Source of the DNA: CAYXBG01 sp964463145 | Lineage (GTDB): Bacteria; Acidobacteriota; UBA6911; RPQK01; CBDAPI01 | DNA length: 27,504 nt | Assembly: GCA_964463145.1 (NCBI GenBank) | Contig: CAYXBG010000015.1 | Location: 1 to 27,504, forward strand | Direction: 5' to 3' | In this document: positions 1 through 7,786 of the stretch, one piece after another | How positions within the stretch are numbered: the stretch's first letter is position 1 | Layout: each line of letters starts with the position of its first letter | Made by a program: the position numbers and the translations under genes | The notes under the pieces: model-generated | Databases searched by the model: none | What the model saw: only the letters and a program-made list of their open reading frames with translations | Told to the model about the DNA's origin: nothing

Positions 1-2085
1 AAAAAAGAAGAGAGCCTGGCGACTGTGCCGGCTGTTTTCGACCTGGATACGTCGGTTGGTTCTCAGCTCACCTCGAATCTTAGGGCCACTTTCAAAAAGG
101 GACGGGAGATACTGTCTGCTTTCCGGGAAGAATTAGGGCTTGGCCCCGCAGATTCGATACCTTCATCTTCTTTTACCGGGCTTGTCGAATCAGTTGCTGT
201 CGAATTACCAAACATGACAGGGTCGGATTCGATCCTACCTATCCTCGTTGAAAACGGATTTTCGTTAGATCTGGAGGAACAAATGGTGACACTTCTGCTT
301 GAAGCAATGAAGTCACCCGGCGTAGCGGCCTCAAGGGATTCCTTACTAATCTTCAGAGAACGCGGAATAATCCTGCTTAGTACTGGATCTATGCAGGATC
401 TGATACTCAATGATCCTTCTCTCGTTAGGGATGTAACGCAGGCGAGAGCTTTGATTCGCCAGAACGAATTCCAGTTGACCGCAGTTGGGAGAGGTGACAA
501 TTTGCGGCTTATAACTTTCCTTGAGGATCGAGTAGTACCAACGGTTCGTTTTAATGCCAGTGAAACCCTGGCTCGTGAGAATCTGGCTCTTGACCAAGTA
601 TCTCCGGTTCTTATTCAGATAAAACGCGGAAGAACTATAGTACGGGCCGGGGACGAGGTGGGACCTCAACAAGTGGCAATTTTACGGGAAATGGAGAAAG
701 AGGTGTCTTCTCAACAGACACCGACTGAATTTCTAGGTATCTCTTTGATAGGACTCTTTTTCATTTTTACTATTTGGCGGTATGTTCAGAACTACACCGA
801 GAAGATAGACCCTAAGTCGGCTTTTTTGCTCACGGTAGGGGTGCTTCTATCGCATTTGATTGTGGCTCGTGGCCATGTGTTGATAGCGAATCTGGTGTCG
901 TCTAGTCTCAATATTGAATTTTTGAAGGACCCCGGAAATTTTTACTGGATTGTCCCAGCAGCTTTTGGATCGATCCTGTTGGTTCTCCTTGTAGGAGGAC
1001 AGATAGCCATCCTCTACACTTTGGTGATTTCTGTATTTCTCACCATGATGTGTGGGAATATGATTTTTGGCATTTATGCGATCGTTTCAAGTCTGACGGC
1101 AGTGTATGCACTACGTCACTATCGCGAGCGATCAGCAATGGGCCGGGCAGGCTTAATAGTAGGATTTTCCAACATAGTTGCACTAGGTGCCCTACAACTA
1201 CACACGAGCACCTTTCATTGGAAGATTTTCTTAGTTGCCCTTCCGCTCGGTTTCATGGGGGGTATGGCTTCAGTTATGCTGGCATCGTTGTTGCTGCCTC
1301 TATTGGAGTACCTTTTCAAGATAACAACTGATATCAGACTTTTGGAATTATCGAATCTCAATAACCCTGTTTTAAAACGATTGGCCTTGGAAGCTCCAGG
1401 AACTTACCACCACAGCTTGAACGTAGGAATCTTGGCAGAGGCAGCAGCAGAGGCCATTGGGGCCAATCCACTTCTCAGTAGGGTCGGTGCCTACTACCAT
1501 GACATTGGTAAGATGGAGAAGCCGGAGTATTATGTCGAGAATCAGATCTACATGTCTAACAAGCACGAAAATTTATCTCCACGGATGTCCAGTCTGATTC
1601 TGGCTAGTCATGTTAAGGATGGGCTAGAGCTTGCAAAGGAGTTCGGTTTAACCCCTGAGGTGGCCGCATTGATTCCTGAACATCATGGTACTAAGCTCAT
1701 GACCTTTTTTTATCAAAAAGCCAAGCGAATCTCGGACGGGGAACGCGGCGAGGTTGATGAAGGAGAGTTTCGTTATCCTGGACCGAAACCACAAACTAAA
1801 GAGGCTGCTATTCTGATGCTGGCCGATCAGGCAGAGGCGGCTTCGCGGACACTGCAGGACCCCAACCCTAGTCACATAAGGAGTCTGATTCGTCGTCTTA
1901 TCCAGGGTACGATAGAAGACCGTCAGTTCGATGAGTGCGCCATCACTACACGAGATTTACACCTGATTACGCGAGCATTCGAGAGGATTATTACGGGGAT
2001 GCACCACCATCGGATCGAATATCCTGGATACGGATTTAATAAAAAAGGTGAGAAAAAACAACCTCGAAATCAACGTATTCAATAG
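1..2085 (+). CDS. pgpH: 7TM-HD cyclic-di-AMP phosphodiesterase, PgpH/YqfF type (5' partial)
   Basis: Membrane phosphodiesterase of the 7TMR-HD family, which hydrolyses c-di-AMP to pApA in PgpH of Firmicutes. The frame is open to base 1, so the N-terminal membrane anchor lies outside the window and the GTG at 25 is probably internal. Counting from that GTG, residues 1-230 are the extracellular 7TMR-HDED domain, ending in the family-typical ISPVL/RAGDEV region. Residues 240-430 hold about seven hydrophobic segments. The cytosolic HD domain follows, with metal-ligand candidates H463, H492-D493 (YYHDIGK), H529, H553-H554 and D601. The C-terminus is a basic tail. It overlaps ybeY by 38 bases, an arrangement seen in many bacteria (pgpH-ybeY), which suggests translational coupling. 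No frameshift or missing HD residue is visible. The family call is very secure; the substrate is inferred from the family. Confidence 0.93.
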   Translation, partial: KKEESLATVPAVFDLDTSVGSQLTSNLRATFKKGREILSAFREELGLGPADSIPSSSFTGLVESVAVELPNMTGSDSILPILVENGFSLDLEEQMVTLLLEAMKSPGVAASRDSLLIFRERGIILLSTGSMQDLILNDPSLVRDVTQARALIRQNEFQLTAVGRGDNLRLITFLEDRVVPTVRFNASETLARENLALDQVSPVLIQIKRGRTIVRAGDEVGPQQVAILREMEKEVSSQQTPTEFLGISLIGLFFIFTIWRYVQNYTEKIDPKSAFLLTVGVLLSHLIVARGHVLIANLVSSSLNIEFLKDPGNFYWIVPAAFGSILLVLLVGGQIAILYTLVISVFLTMMCGNMIFGIYAIVSSLTAVYALRHYRERSAMGRAGLIVGFSNIVALGALQLHTSTFHWKIFLVALPLGFMGGMASVMLASLLLPLLEYLFKITTDIRLLELSNLNNPVLKRLALEAPGTYHHSLNVGILAEAAAEAIGANPLLSRVGAYYHDIGKMEKPEYYVENQIYMSNKHENLSPRMSSLILASHVKDGLELAKEFGLTPEVAALIPEHHGTKLMTFFYQKAKRISDGERGEVDEGEFRYPGPKPQTKEAAILMLADQAEAASRTLQDPNPSHIRSLIRRLIQGTIEDRQFDECAITTRDLHLITRAFERIITGMHHHRIEYPGYGFNKKGEKKQPRNQRIQ

Positions 2086-2473
2086 CCAGAGGAAGCGTAA
2101 TCTTGAGATTTCTCTGTTGGAGGATTTCCTTTACTGTCTGGCTGCGAAAATATCAGTCCGTTCGGGTTTTTCCGTACGGCTGGTAAGTGATGGGGTCATG
2201 AGGCAATATAACCAGAGATTTGCAGGTAAGAATGTGTCTACCGATGTGTTGTCATTCCCTACGACTCAGGATTGGCCCATTGAGACACCCTATGTAGGAG
2301 ATATCTTGATTTCAGTAGAAGCAGCGGAGAGGCAGAGTCGAGGTTCACTAATGACTGAATTGAAAGCTTTGGCTTTGCATGGTCTCCTACATCTCTTGGG
2401 TTTCGATCATAAGCAGGACAATGGTGAGATGAACAAGATGGAAAGTCAGCTTAGGAAGGAATTCAACTTATAA
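2048..2473 (+). CDS. ybeY: Endoribonuclease YbeY, 16S rRNA 3'-end maturation factor
   Basis: Single-domain zinc endoribonuclease that acts in 16S rRNA maturation and late-stage 70S quality control. The diagnostic zinc motif HGLLHLLGFDH (H-x3-H-x5-H) lies at residues 111-121, and the preceding segment contains the family's TDVLSFP strand. Length is 141 residues, within the normal 140-170 range. The start is GTG at 2048, inside the end of pgpH; the basic N-terminal stretch encoded there may be dispensable, so the true start could be slightly downstream. It stops two bases before the next gene's ATG at 2476, so the three genes pgpH, ybeY and the CBS protein are almost certainly cotranscribed. 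Highly confident from the zinc motif and gene order. Confidence 0.95.
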   Translation: MRKNNLEINVFNSQRKRNLEISLLEDFLYCLAAKISVRSGFSVRLVSDGVMRQYNQRFAGKNVSTDVLSFPTTQDWPIETPYVGDILISVEAAERQSRGSLMTELKALALHGLLHLLGFDHKQDNGEMNKMESQLRKEFNL

Positions 2474-2475
2474 CA

Positions 2476-3759
2476 ATGATTCTGCAGGTTGTTTTTTCGA
2501 TTGTACTCCTGGGGTGTCTTTTCTTGTTCTCCTTACTGGAGGCTTCATTGGAAGGCCTTTCCAGGCTAAGTCTTCGAGTACTGCTAGACCGTGAATCTAA
2601 CGATAAAATCAAGCTGCTCGAAGGGTTAGAAGAGGATAGAATCCAATTCCTTCTTCCTATCCAGTTTGCCATCCAAGGGCTGACTGCTATTAGTGCCGTT
2701 CTGGTGGCGCGAACGCTTCTGATATCAGGATTCAGCAATTCCATCCTGTGGCCCGTCGCGATTATGATTTTTATGGTAGTGATGGTCCGCCAGTTGATCC
2801 CGCATTGGTTTACTCAAAACAATTCCGAGGCCTTTGTCCTTGTATTGTTCCCCTTGATGCGAGGTCCTTATCGATTGGTTGCTTTCTTGATTTCTCCGAT
2901 ACTCTGGCTACTAAGCAAGAAAAAGGAGCGTTTTGTCTCTGGAGGACGGAGCGAGGGAGAATCAGATGAGGCATCTGAGGAAGAGATTCAGGCTTATATT
3001 GATGTGGGCGAGGAGGCGGGCATATTTGAGGAGCAGGAGAGCGAATTGATTCAGAGTGCATTGGAGTTCAAAACTACCCTCGTCCGAGAAATTATGACAC
3101 CCCGGTCACAAATAGTCTCTATCGTTCAATCGGCCACTGTTTCAGAATTGGCATCGCTAATGGCCTCCAGTAAACACTCCAGAATTCCAGTATACCGAGA
3201 CAATCAGGATAGCGTTATCGGAGTCGTATACATGAGAACTCTTTTATCTCATCTATCCGAGGGTAAAGGTACGGAGGCCATCACACCACTTATTACGGAC
3301 ATATGGTTCGTACCAGAGACCAAGAACATAAGAGACCTACTCAAGGAAATGCAGCGTGAATCGCAACCTCTCGCTATCGTGGTCAGTGAATTCGGAGCGG
3401 TTTCTGGAGTTGTAAGCATCGAAGATCTCGTCGAGGAGATAGTGGGTGAGATATATGATGAAGATGAACTTCGGGATACGGGATTAGTAGATGAGGGTCG
3501 AGGGACTTTCAAAGTTGCTGGGTGGATGGAATTGTCAGACGTGGAGGAAACTCTTGGGCATAATCTGAACGACAGTTCTGCGACGACTTTTTCCGGCCTG
3601 GTTGTCGGGCATTTAGGAAGAGTTCCTCAATCGGGCCAGAAAATTGAACTTAATGGTCTGGCTGTCAAGATTCTTGATTCAGATAATAAGAGGATCAACC
3701 TTATGAGAGTGCGGTCCATTAGTGATACAGAGACCGCTGCAAAGAAAGAGATAAACTGA
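2476..3759 (+). CDS. CNNM/CorC/HlyC-family membrane protein with tandem CBS domains
   Basis: 427-residue member of the hemolysin C / CorC family, linked elsewhere to Mg2+/Co2+ efflux or homeostasis. The N-terminus (about 1-145) is a DUF21/CNNM-like membrane region with hydrophobic stretches near 3-22, 60-85, 90-110 and 120-145. A charged acidic linker follows (150-175). Next is the typical sequence leading into a CBS pair (EIMTPRSQIVS, SRIPVYRDN, IGVVYMRTLL; then LAIVVSEFGAVSGVVSIEDLVEEIVGE written across both repeats in shortened form). The C-terminal CorC_HlyC domain (about 335-420) contains the VAGWMELSD and FSGLVVGHLG strands. The ATG at 2476 is two bases after the ybeY stop. The substrate cannot be read from sequence; historical names such as 'hemolysin' are misleading. 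Confidence 0.9.
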   Translation: MILQVVFSIVLLGCLFLFSLLEASLEGLSRLSLRVLLDRESNDKIKLLEGLEEDRIQFLLPIQFAIQGLTAISAVLVARTLLISGFSNSILWPVAIMIFMVVMVRQLIPHWFTQNNSEAFVLVLFPLMRGPYRLVAFLISPILWLLSKKKERFVSGGRSEGESDEASEEEIQAYIDVGEEAGIFEEQESELIQSALEFKTTLVREIMTPRSQIVSIVQSATVSELASLMASSKHSRIPVYRDNQDSVIGVVYMRTLLSHLSEGKGTEAITPLITDIWFVPETKNIRDLLKEMQRESQPLAIVVSEFGAVSGVVSIEDLVEEIVGEIYDEDELRDTGLVDEGRGTFKVAGWMELSDVEETLGHNLNDSSATTFSGLVVGHLGRVPQSGQKIELNGLAVKILDSDNKRINLMRVRSISDTETAAKKEIN

Positions 3760-3790
3760 CTGCTCAAAGTTGCATTCGGTAATCCTAGTA

Positions 3791-4888
3791 ATGTCCCGAA
3801 AATCGACACAAAATTCACGTAAGATTAACATGCAGCGTGCCCTTGAGTTGGCCGCTCGCGGTAGAGGTCGAGCAGCTCCGAATCCTATGGTTGGGGCAGT
3901 TATCGTCCGAGATGGAGGAATAGTAGGGGAAGGCCATCATATTTATTCTGATGGCAGGCATGCCGAGATTGTCGCATTAGCAAATGCGGGTGAGCAGGCT
4001 CGTGGCGCCGAACTCTACGTGAATTTGGAGCCTTGTTGTCATGCTGGACGAACTCCTCCCTGCGTCGATGCAATTCAGAAGGCCGGCATCAGGAAAGTCT
4101 ATGTTGCAACCCTTGATCCTAATCCGTTAGTTGAGGGAAAAGGAGTCTCTCAATTGCGAAGGGTTGGGATTGAAGTATCTGAGGGGCTTTGTGCTGAGCA
4201 GGCTTTGCATATTAATGCTGCTTTTTTCCATCTGATGCAGCAAGGGAAACCCTTAGTTACACTAAAGTTAGGGCTTTCTCTGGACGGCCGTATAGCGACC
4301 CAAGAGGGGGAGTCCCGTTGGGTAACCGGTGAGAGATCAAGAAAAGTCGTACATCGTCTGCGTTTCGAGAGCGATGCGATTTTGACTGGTATTTCGACGA
4401 TACTTTCTGACAACCCATCATTGGATGTCAGATGGTCTAGGCGTAGCTCCATCGTTAAAGTTGTTCTCGACAGTGACTTGCGGCTTCCGCTTCAAGCTAA
4501 GCTGTTTGAATCGGACGATAGGGTTATTGTTTTCTGTTCTCATCGGGCAGCGCGAGTACGCGCTAATGCACTTGCTGAAAAGGCTCAAATTATTCGAGTG
4601 CAAAGGGGACGGACCGGCCTTCTCTGGGATGAGATTCTTGAGAAGCTCGGTGAAGAAAGAATTGCAAGTCTGCTTATCGAAGGCGGCGGTAACGTTGCAG
4701 CCTCTGCAATTAGGGCCGGAGTGGTGAGAAAATTTAAATTGTTTTATGGAGCTAAGTTCATTGGTGGTGAGGGAGTGCCTGCGATTGCCTCACTTGATCT
4801 CCTGAAACTGGCTGATGCACCATGTCTCCAAGTCCAGCGGGTCCGCCGTCTGGAAGAGGACATAGTTGTAGAGGCTCAGCTGACATGA
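3791..4888 (+). CDS. ribD: Bifunctional riboflavin biosynthesis deaminase/reductase RibD
   Basis: Catalyses two successive steps of riboflavin synthesis: deamination of 2,5-diamino-6-ribosylamino-pyrimidinone phosphate, then NADPH-dependent reduction of the ribosyl side chain. The N-terminal cytidine-deaminase-fold domain has the zinc and catalytic motif HAE (H57, E59) and PCCHAGRTPPC (C82, C91). The C-terminal RibD_C reductase domain starts near LVTLKLGLSLDGRIA and includes the GGGNVAAS nucleotide-binding loop. Length is 365 residues from the chosen ATG, normal for the family. An in-frame TTG at 3770 would add seven residues, and a further ATG at 3830 lies just before the domain; none has a clear ribosome-binding site. 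No ribE/ribBA/ribH or FMN riboswitch is visible here, so the rest of the pathway lies elsewhere. It is the last gene of the plus-strand block and converges on the minus-strand run. Confidence 0.94.
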   Translation: MSRKSTQNSRKINMQRALELAARGRGRAAPNPMVGAVIVRDGGIVGEGHHIYSDGRHAEIVALANAGEQARGAELYVNLEPCCHAGRTPPCVDAIQKAGIRKVYVATLDPNPLVEGKGVSQLRRVGIEVSEGLCAEQALHINAAFFHLMQQGKPLVTLKLGLSLDGRIATQEGESRWVTGERSRKVVHRLRFESDAILTGISTILSDNPSLDVRWSRRSSIVKVVLDSDLRLPLQAKLFESDDRVIVFCSHRAARVRANALAEKAQIIRVQRGRTGLLWDEILEKLGEERIASLLIEGGGNVAASAIRAGVVRKFKLFYGAKFIGGEGVPAIASLDLLKLADAPCLQVQRVRRLEEDIVVEAQLT

Positions 4889-4969
4889 TCTGGATTAGGT
4901 CGTGAGGGGCCAACATAACAAGGTTCTTGTTCTGTCGAGACTTATTGGAACATTCTTATGCTCACCGCA

Positions 4970-5554
4970 CTAGTGATGGTCTCTTAAGCACTTTTCCAAA
5001 TGCTTGAGGTTATAGTCTGTTTGAAGGGCCAGGAGAACATTTTCTTTAGGTGCAGTCTTTTCCATATGACTAAGTTCTAATTGATCTACGAGGTCGTCAA
5101 TCTTGAAATGGAAAATGATTTCACCCTGGACTTTTAACGTCCCTTTCCTGGCCAGGTGATGCGCAAAAGTTCGGATTGCCGGGTAAAAAAAGAAGATGTT
5201 GGGTCCAGGAAGAGGCGCCAATATACCTCCCAGGCAAGCTAAAAAGGCGTCTACTATAAGCCAGCTCGTATGTTTCCCCTGAGCAGCTCTCGCAATCCGC
5301 AACAGTCTTTTTCTAGCTTCTTCGCCCGTGTACTGAGTTGAGTGAACTAGGGTTACTTGGCTGGCGTATCCTAGTTGTGTGAAAAGCCGTTCATTATGAT
5401 CGAAGCGTTCCATCATACGGTGGAACCCTCGCTTAACCTTACTGCGTAGCCTACCCCAGAAGCTGGTTCCAATATCAATTGTGGAAGGGGCAGATATTAC
5501 CTCGAAGGCAAAGCATCCTCCTTTAGCACCAGAACCTATCCAGATAACGTTCAT
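4970..5554 (-). CDS. Uncharacterised protein resembling the mitochondrial K+/H+ exchange-related (Mit_KHE1) family
   Basis: 194 residues. I recognise the layout rather than an exact match. The N-terminus has a short beta-like start (MNVIWIGSG), followed by a basic region (30-50). A segment with arginine-rich helix ARKRLLRIA (80-88) leads into a hydrophobic stretch at about 98-130 with the motif LPGPNIFFFYPAIR (115-128) and then AHHLARKG. The order 'R-rich helix, KH, hydrophobic hairpin, LP-x-PN-x-FFY, R-T-x-(A/S)-H' is what I recall of PF10173 proteins of mitochondria. The C-terminus is charged with no recognised domain. Its ATG overlaps the stop of the MetS-like gene (ATGA at 5554-5551), so it is translated from the same transcript as the sodium symporter. 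Function unknown; an accessory role in ion coupling is only a hypothesis. Confidence 0.7.
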   Translation of the reverse strand: MNVIWIGSGAKGGCFAFEVISAPSTIDIGTSFWGRLRSKVKRGFHRMMERFDHNERLFTQLGYASQVTLVHSTQYTGEEARKRLLRIARAAQGKHTSWLIVDAFLACLGGILAPLPGPNIFFFYPAIRTFAHHLARKGTLKVQGEIIFHFKIDDLVDQLELSHMEKTAPKENVLLALQTDYNLKHLEKCLRDHH

Positions 5555-5673
5555 TGGTCCGGTGCCTCTCTATGCTTCTTTTCTTGGTTCACGGCGCAGG
5601 CAATACAAAGAAGAAGGCCACCCCAAACCAGACTCAGTATTACTACCATTGTAATTAGAGTCTCGATCTTCAT
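5551..5673 (-). CDS. MetS-like small subunit of an NSS transporter (40 aa)
   Basis: A 40-residue ORF that is easily missed. It encodes one transmembrane helix (about residues 6-28) with the core TMVVILSLVWGGLLLCIAC, followed by a charged tail (NQEKKHREAPDQ). This matches the single-helix MetS / MaAIMP family, the small subunits found immediately downstream of some neurotransmitter:sodium symporters and needed for activity of MetP in Corynebacterium; the W-G-G near the end of the helix is the family's most recognisable feature. Its ATG (5673) overlaps the TGA of the upstream symporter as ATGA, and its own TGA overlaps the ATG of the next gene in the same way. Context and sequence agree well. 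Whether the complex moves methionine, alanine or something else cannot be told. Confidence 0.85.
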   Translation of the reverse strand: MKIETLITMVVILSLVWGGLLLCIACAVNQEKKHREAPDQ

Positions 5674-7124
5674 GAGTGTTTCATTCTTTTGATAATAAAG
5701 TTATTGAGGCATAACAAACAGGCTATGGCGAGTCCCCACTGTGCCAGGCAAGTGCCGACAGATCCAGCCGAGAAAGGATTTAGCCAGTTTACAGGATTTT
5801 GTTTGATATTTTGTGCAAACCACCAAACAATTAAAATCAATGCTTCTAATGGGATTAAATATCTGACGATCAGATCATACCAACTACCTAAATGAATGCC
5901 GGAGGAGCGATTTATCCAGGTGGTTCTAAACTTGGATGGTCCAACTGAATTTACAGCGAGTGCCACGAAAAGTCCGGAGATAATTAACCCCATACCCCAT
6001 ACCCAATCTTGATTGGCAAAGATGTCAACACTCAGAGCTGATGGTATTCCGAAGATGAATGTACTTCCTAATACCAGCCTCAAGGCCGATTTGCGAGAAA
6101 GCTTTAGATCAATGAGAAGTCGCGTTGCTAGCTCGACCATTGCGATGAGTGAACTCAAGGCTGCGAATGTTAGAAAAAGGAAGAATATTATGCAGAAAAA
6201 AGTGCCACCGGGCATTTCTGAGAAAAGCTGGGGGAACCATATAAATGTGAGTCCTGTGTTTGCTGGGCCAGCGGTTCTTAGCAGCATCGTTGGGTCACTG
6301 GGAGCCAAAGAGAAAACCGTACAAAAGATAGTGATACCAACCAAGAGGGAGACAGAATTATTTCCAAATCCAATTAAAGCTGCGTTAAGAGGAACATCTT
6401 CGTCCCGGCGCATGTAGATGGCATAGGTGAGGATTAACCCCCACCCAGCACCTGTATCCCAGGCGTTTTGGGTTAGAGCTTGTATCCATACCTCGGCGTT
6501 TGCGAGCTCTGAAATTTTAGGGGTGAAAAGAAACTTGATTCCCTCGAGGGCTCCCGGTAGCGTGATTGCTCGAATAGCCGATATTATGATCAGGAGGAGG
6601 AGAGCTGGGATGAGAATACGACTGACCTTCTCGATTCCCGAGGCAACACCCCGGGAAACAATCAAGACACATAAGAGTGTTGCAATCCCATGGAAAAAAA
6701 TTGGCTGCCATCCTGAATTTATGAAATTTGACCAGTCGGTGAAGTGATCAGTGCGGCCCAACAATTGTCCCGTGGCAGCCGTCAGAAAATATCGAAGGCA
6801 CCACCCTGCAAGAACTGAATAGTAGAACATGATTGCGATTGCGACGATGCCAACAAAGCCGCCCATCCATGCGTAGCGTTGGCCCATCATTTTGGAGAAG
6901 GAACCAATAGTCCCGCAACGGGTCTTTTTACCGATAGCAAACTCCGCCATTATGAGAGGGATACTCCAAAGAAAGAGAAAGATGACCCACGGTATTAGAA
7001 AAGAGCCACCTCCATTGTTTGCCGCTATCCTGGGGAAACGCCAGATATTACCAGTACCAACGGCAATTCCTGTCACTGCAAGGAGTAAACCCCATCGGGA
7101 AGTGAAATATTCAGCTGAAGGCAT
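5670..7124 (-). CDS. Sodium-dependent transporter of the NSS/SNF family (symporter 1, MetS-associated)
   Basis: 484-residue polytopic membrane protein of the neurotransmitter:sodium symporter family, importing amino acids or related solutes with Na+. TM1 carries the conserved unwound segment GTGNIWRFP with the gate arginine R29, followed by NNGGGSFLIPW and the TM2 motif IPLIMAEFAIGK. About 12 hydrophobic segments can be counted, the last near residues 455-475. A glycine-rich WDTGAGWGL stretch corresponds to TM6. The ATG at 7124 lies 14 bases inside thiE, and the TGA at 5670 overlaps the next ATG. A dedicated small subunit follows, which places it in the MetP-like group. The substrate is not assignable from sequence. 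Confidence 0.93.
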   Translation of the reverse strand: MPSAEYFTSRWGLLLAVTGIAVGTGNIWRFPRIAANNGGGSFLIPWVIFLFLWSIPLIMAEFAIGKKTRCGTIGSFSKMMGQRYAWMGGFVGIVAIAIMFYYSVLAGWCLRYFLTAATGQLLGRTDHFTDWSNFINSGWQPIFFHGIATLLCVLIVSRGVASGIEKVSRILIPALLLLIIISAIRAITLPGALEGIKFLFTPKISELANAEVWIQALTQNAWDTGAGWGLILTYAIYMRRDEDVPLNAALIGFGNNSVSLLVGITIFCTVFSLAPSDPTMLLRTAGPANTGLTFIWFPQLFSEMPGGTFFCIIFFLFLTFAALSSLIAMVELATRLLIDLKLSRKSALRLVLGSTFIFGIPSALSVDIFANQDWVWGMGLIISGLFVALAVNSVGPSKFRTTWINRSSGIHLGSWYDLIVRYLIPLEALILIVWWFAQNIKQNPVNWLNPFSAGSVGTCLAQWGLAIACLLCLNNFIIKRMKHS

Positions 7125-7785
7125 TGAATTTTTCTCTCTGTGTTAGATAGCTGCGGACGCGTTGATACTGTTCTGGCTCTTTGCAAACATCCGAGATTAC
7201 TGCGATTGCAGCTGCCCCTGATTTCCAGACTTCAGCAGCGTGGCTCAATCGAAGTCCCCCGATGGCGACGATTGGTATCCGGCTGATGGGTGCCAATCGT
7301 CGAAGCAGTGCAATCCCCACTTCTGGACTACTATCTGATTTTGTACTTGTTCTGAAAATTGGACCCAAGGAAACATAGTCGATGGGAGAATCCTGAGCTG
7401 CCAAAAACTGATCTTCGTTGTGTGTTGAGAGTCCGATAATAACCGTATCACCTAGGTAGTCTCTCGCTTCTACGGGGCTTATATCCGACTGCCCTAAATG
7501 GATTCCATCGGCGCCACTCTTGCGGACTAGATCAACACGGTCATTTATGATCAGAGTGGCGCCGACGCTTCTACACCTCATTAGAATTTTTCTAATGATT
7601 GGGGCTAGGTCTGTGTCGGACAGCCGCTTCTCTCGGATCTGGAGTATGGAGGCCCCTGCTCTCAGGAACTCCTCAGCCAATCGAAGGTGACCCAACTTGT
7701 CCGAGTAGGGATTGGATGAGATAGGGTAAAGACCGGTTTTAAATCCTAGAGCGATAGGATCATGATTTTCTTTGTTGTAGTGCAC
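7111..7785 (-). CDS. thiE: Thiamine-phosphate synthase ThiE
   Basis: Joins HMP diphosphate with the thiazole phosphate to give thiamine phosphate; a cytosolic TIM barrel. Family motifs in order: GLYPIS near the N-terminus, LQIREK, LIINDRVDL, GADGIHLGQSD, VIIGLSTHN, DYVSLGPIFRTSTKSD, and the phosphate-binding IPIVAIGGL with AAIAVIS. I chose the GTG at 7785, one base after the stop of symporter 2; a TTG at 7806 in the same frame would add seven residues and overlap that gene by 20 bases. The 3' end overlaps the next symporter by 14 bases. No other thiamine gene and no TPP riboswitch is visible here, so thiE is embedded between two sodium transporters in one transcript. Confidence 0.93.
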   Translation of the reverse strand: MHYNKENHDPIALGFKTGLYPISSNPYSDKLGHLRLAEEFLRAGASILQIREKRLSDTDLAPIIRKILMRCRSVGATLIINDRVDLVRKSGADGIHLGQSDISPVEARDYLGDTVIIGLSTHNEDQFLAAQDSPIDYVSLGPIFRTSTKSDSSPEVGIALLRRLAPISRIPIVAIGGLRLSHAAEVWKSGAAAIAVISDVCKEPEQYQRVRSYLTQREKFNAFS

Positions 7786-7786
7786 C

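Noticed and set aside
4917..4931. AACAAG-GTT-CTTGTT hairpin between ribD and the KHE-like gene
   Set aside because: AT-rich 6-bp stem without a T-tract on either strand; too weak to call a bidirectional terminator.
6013..6417. 134-codon plus-strand frame inside symporter 1
   Set aside because: A mirror of the hydrophobic transporter coding strand; basic, Met-rich composition typical of an antisense shadow.
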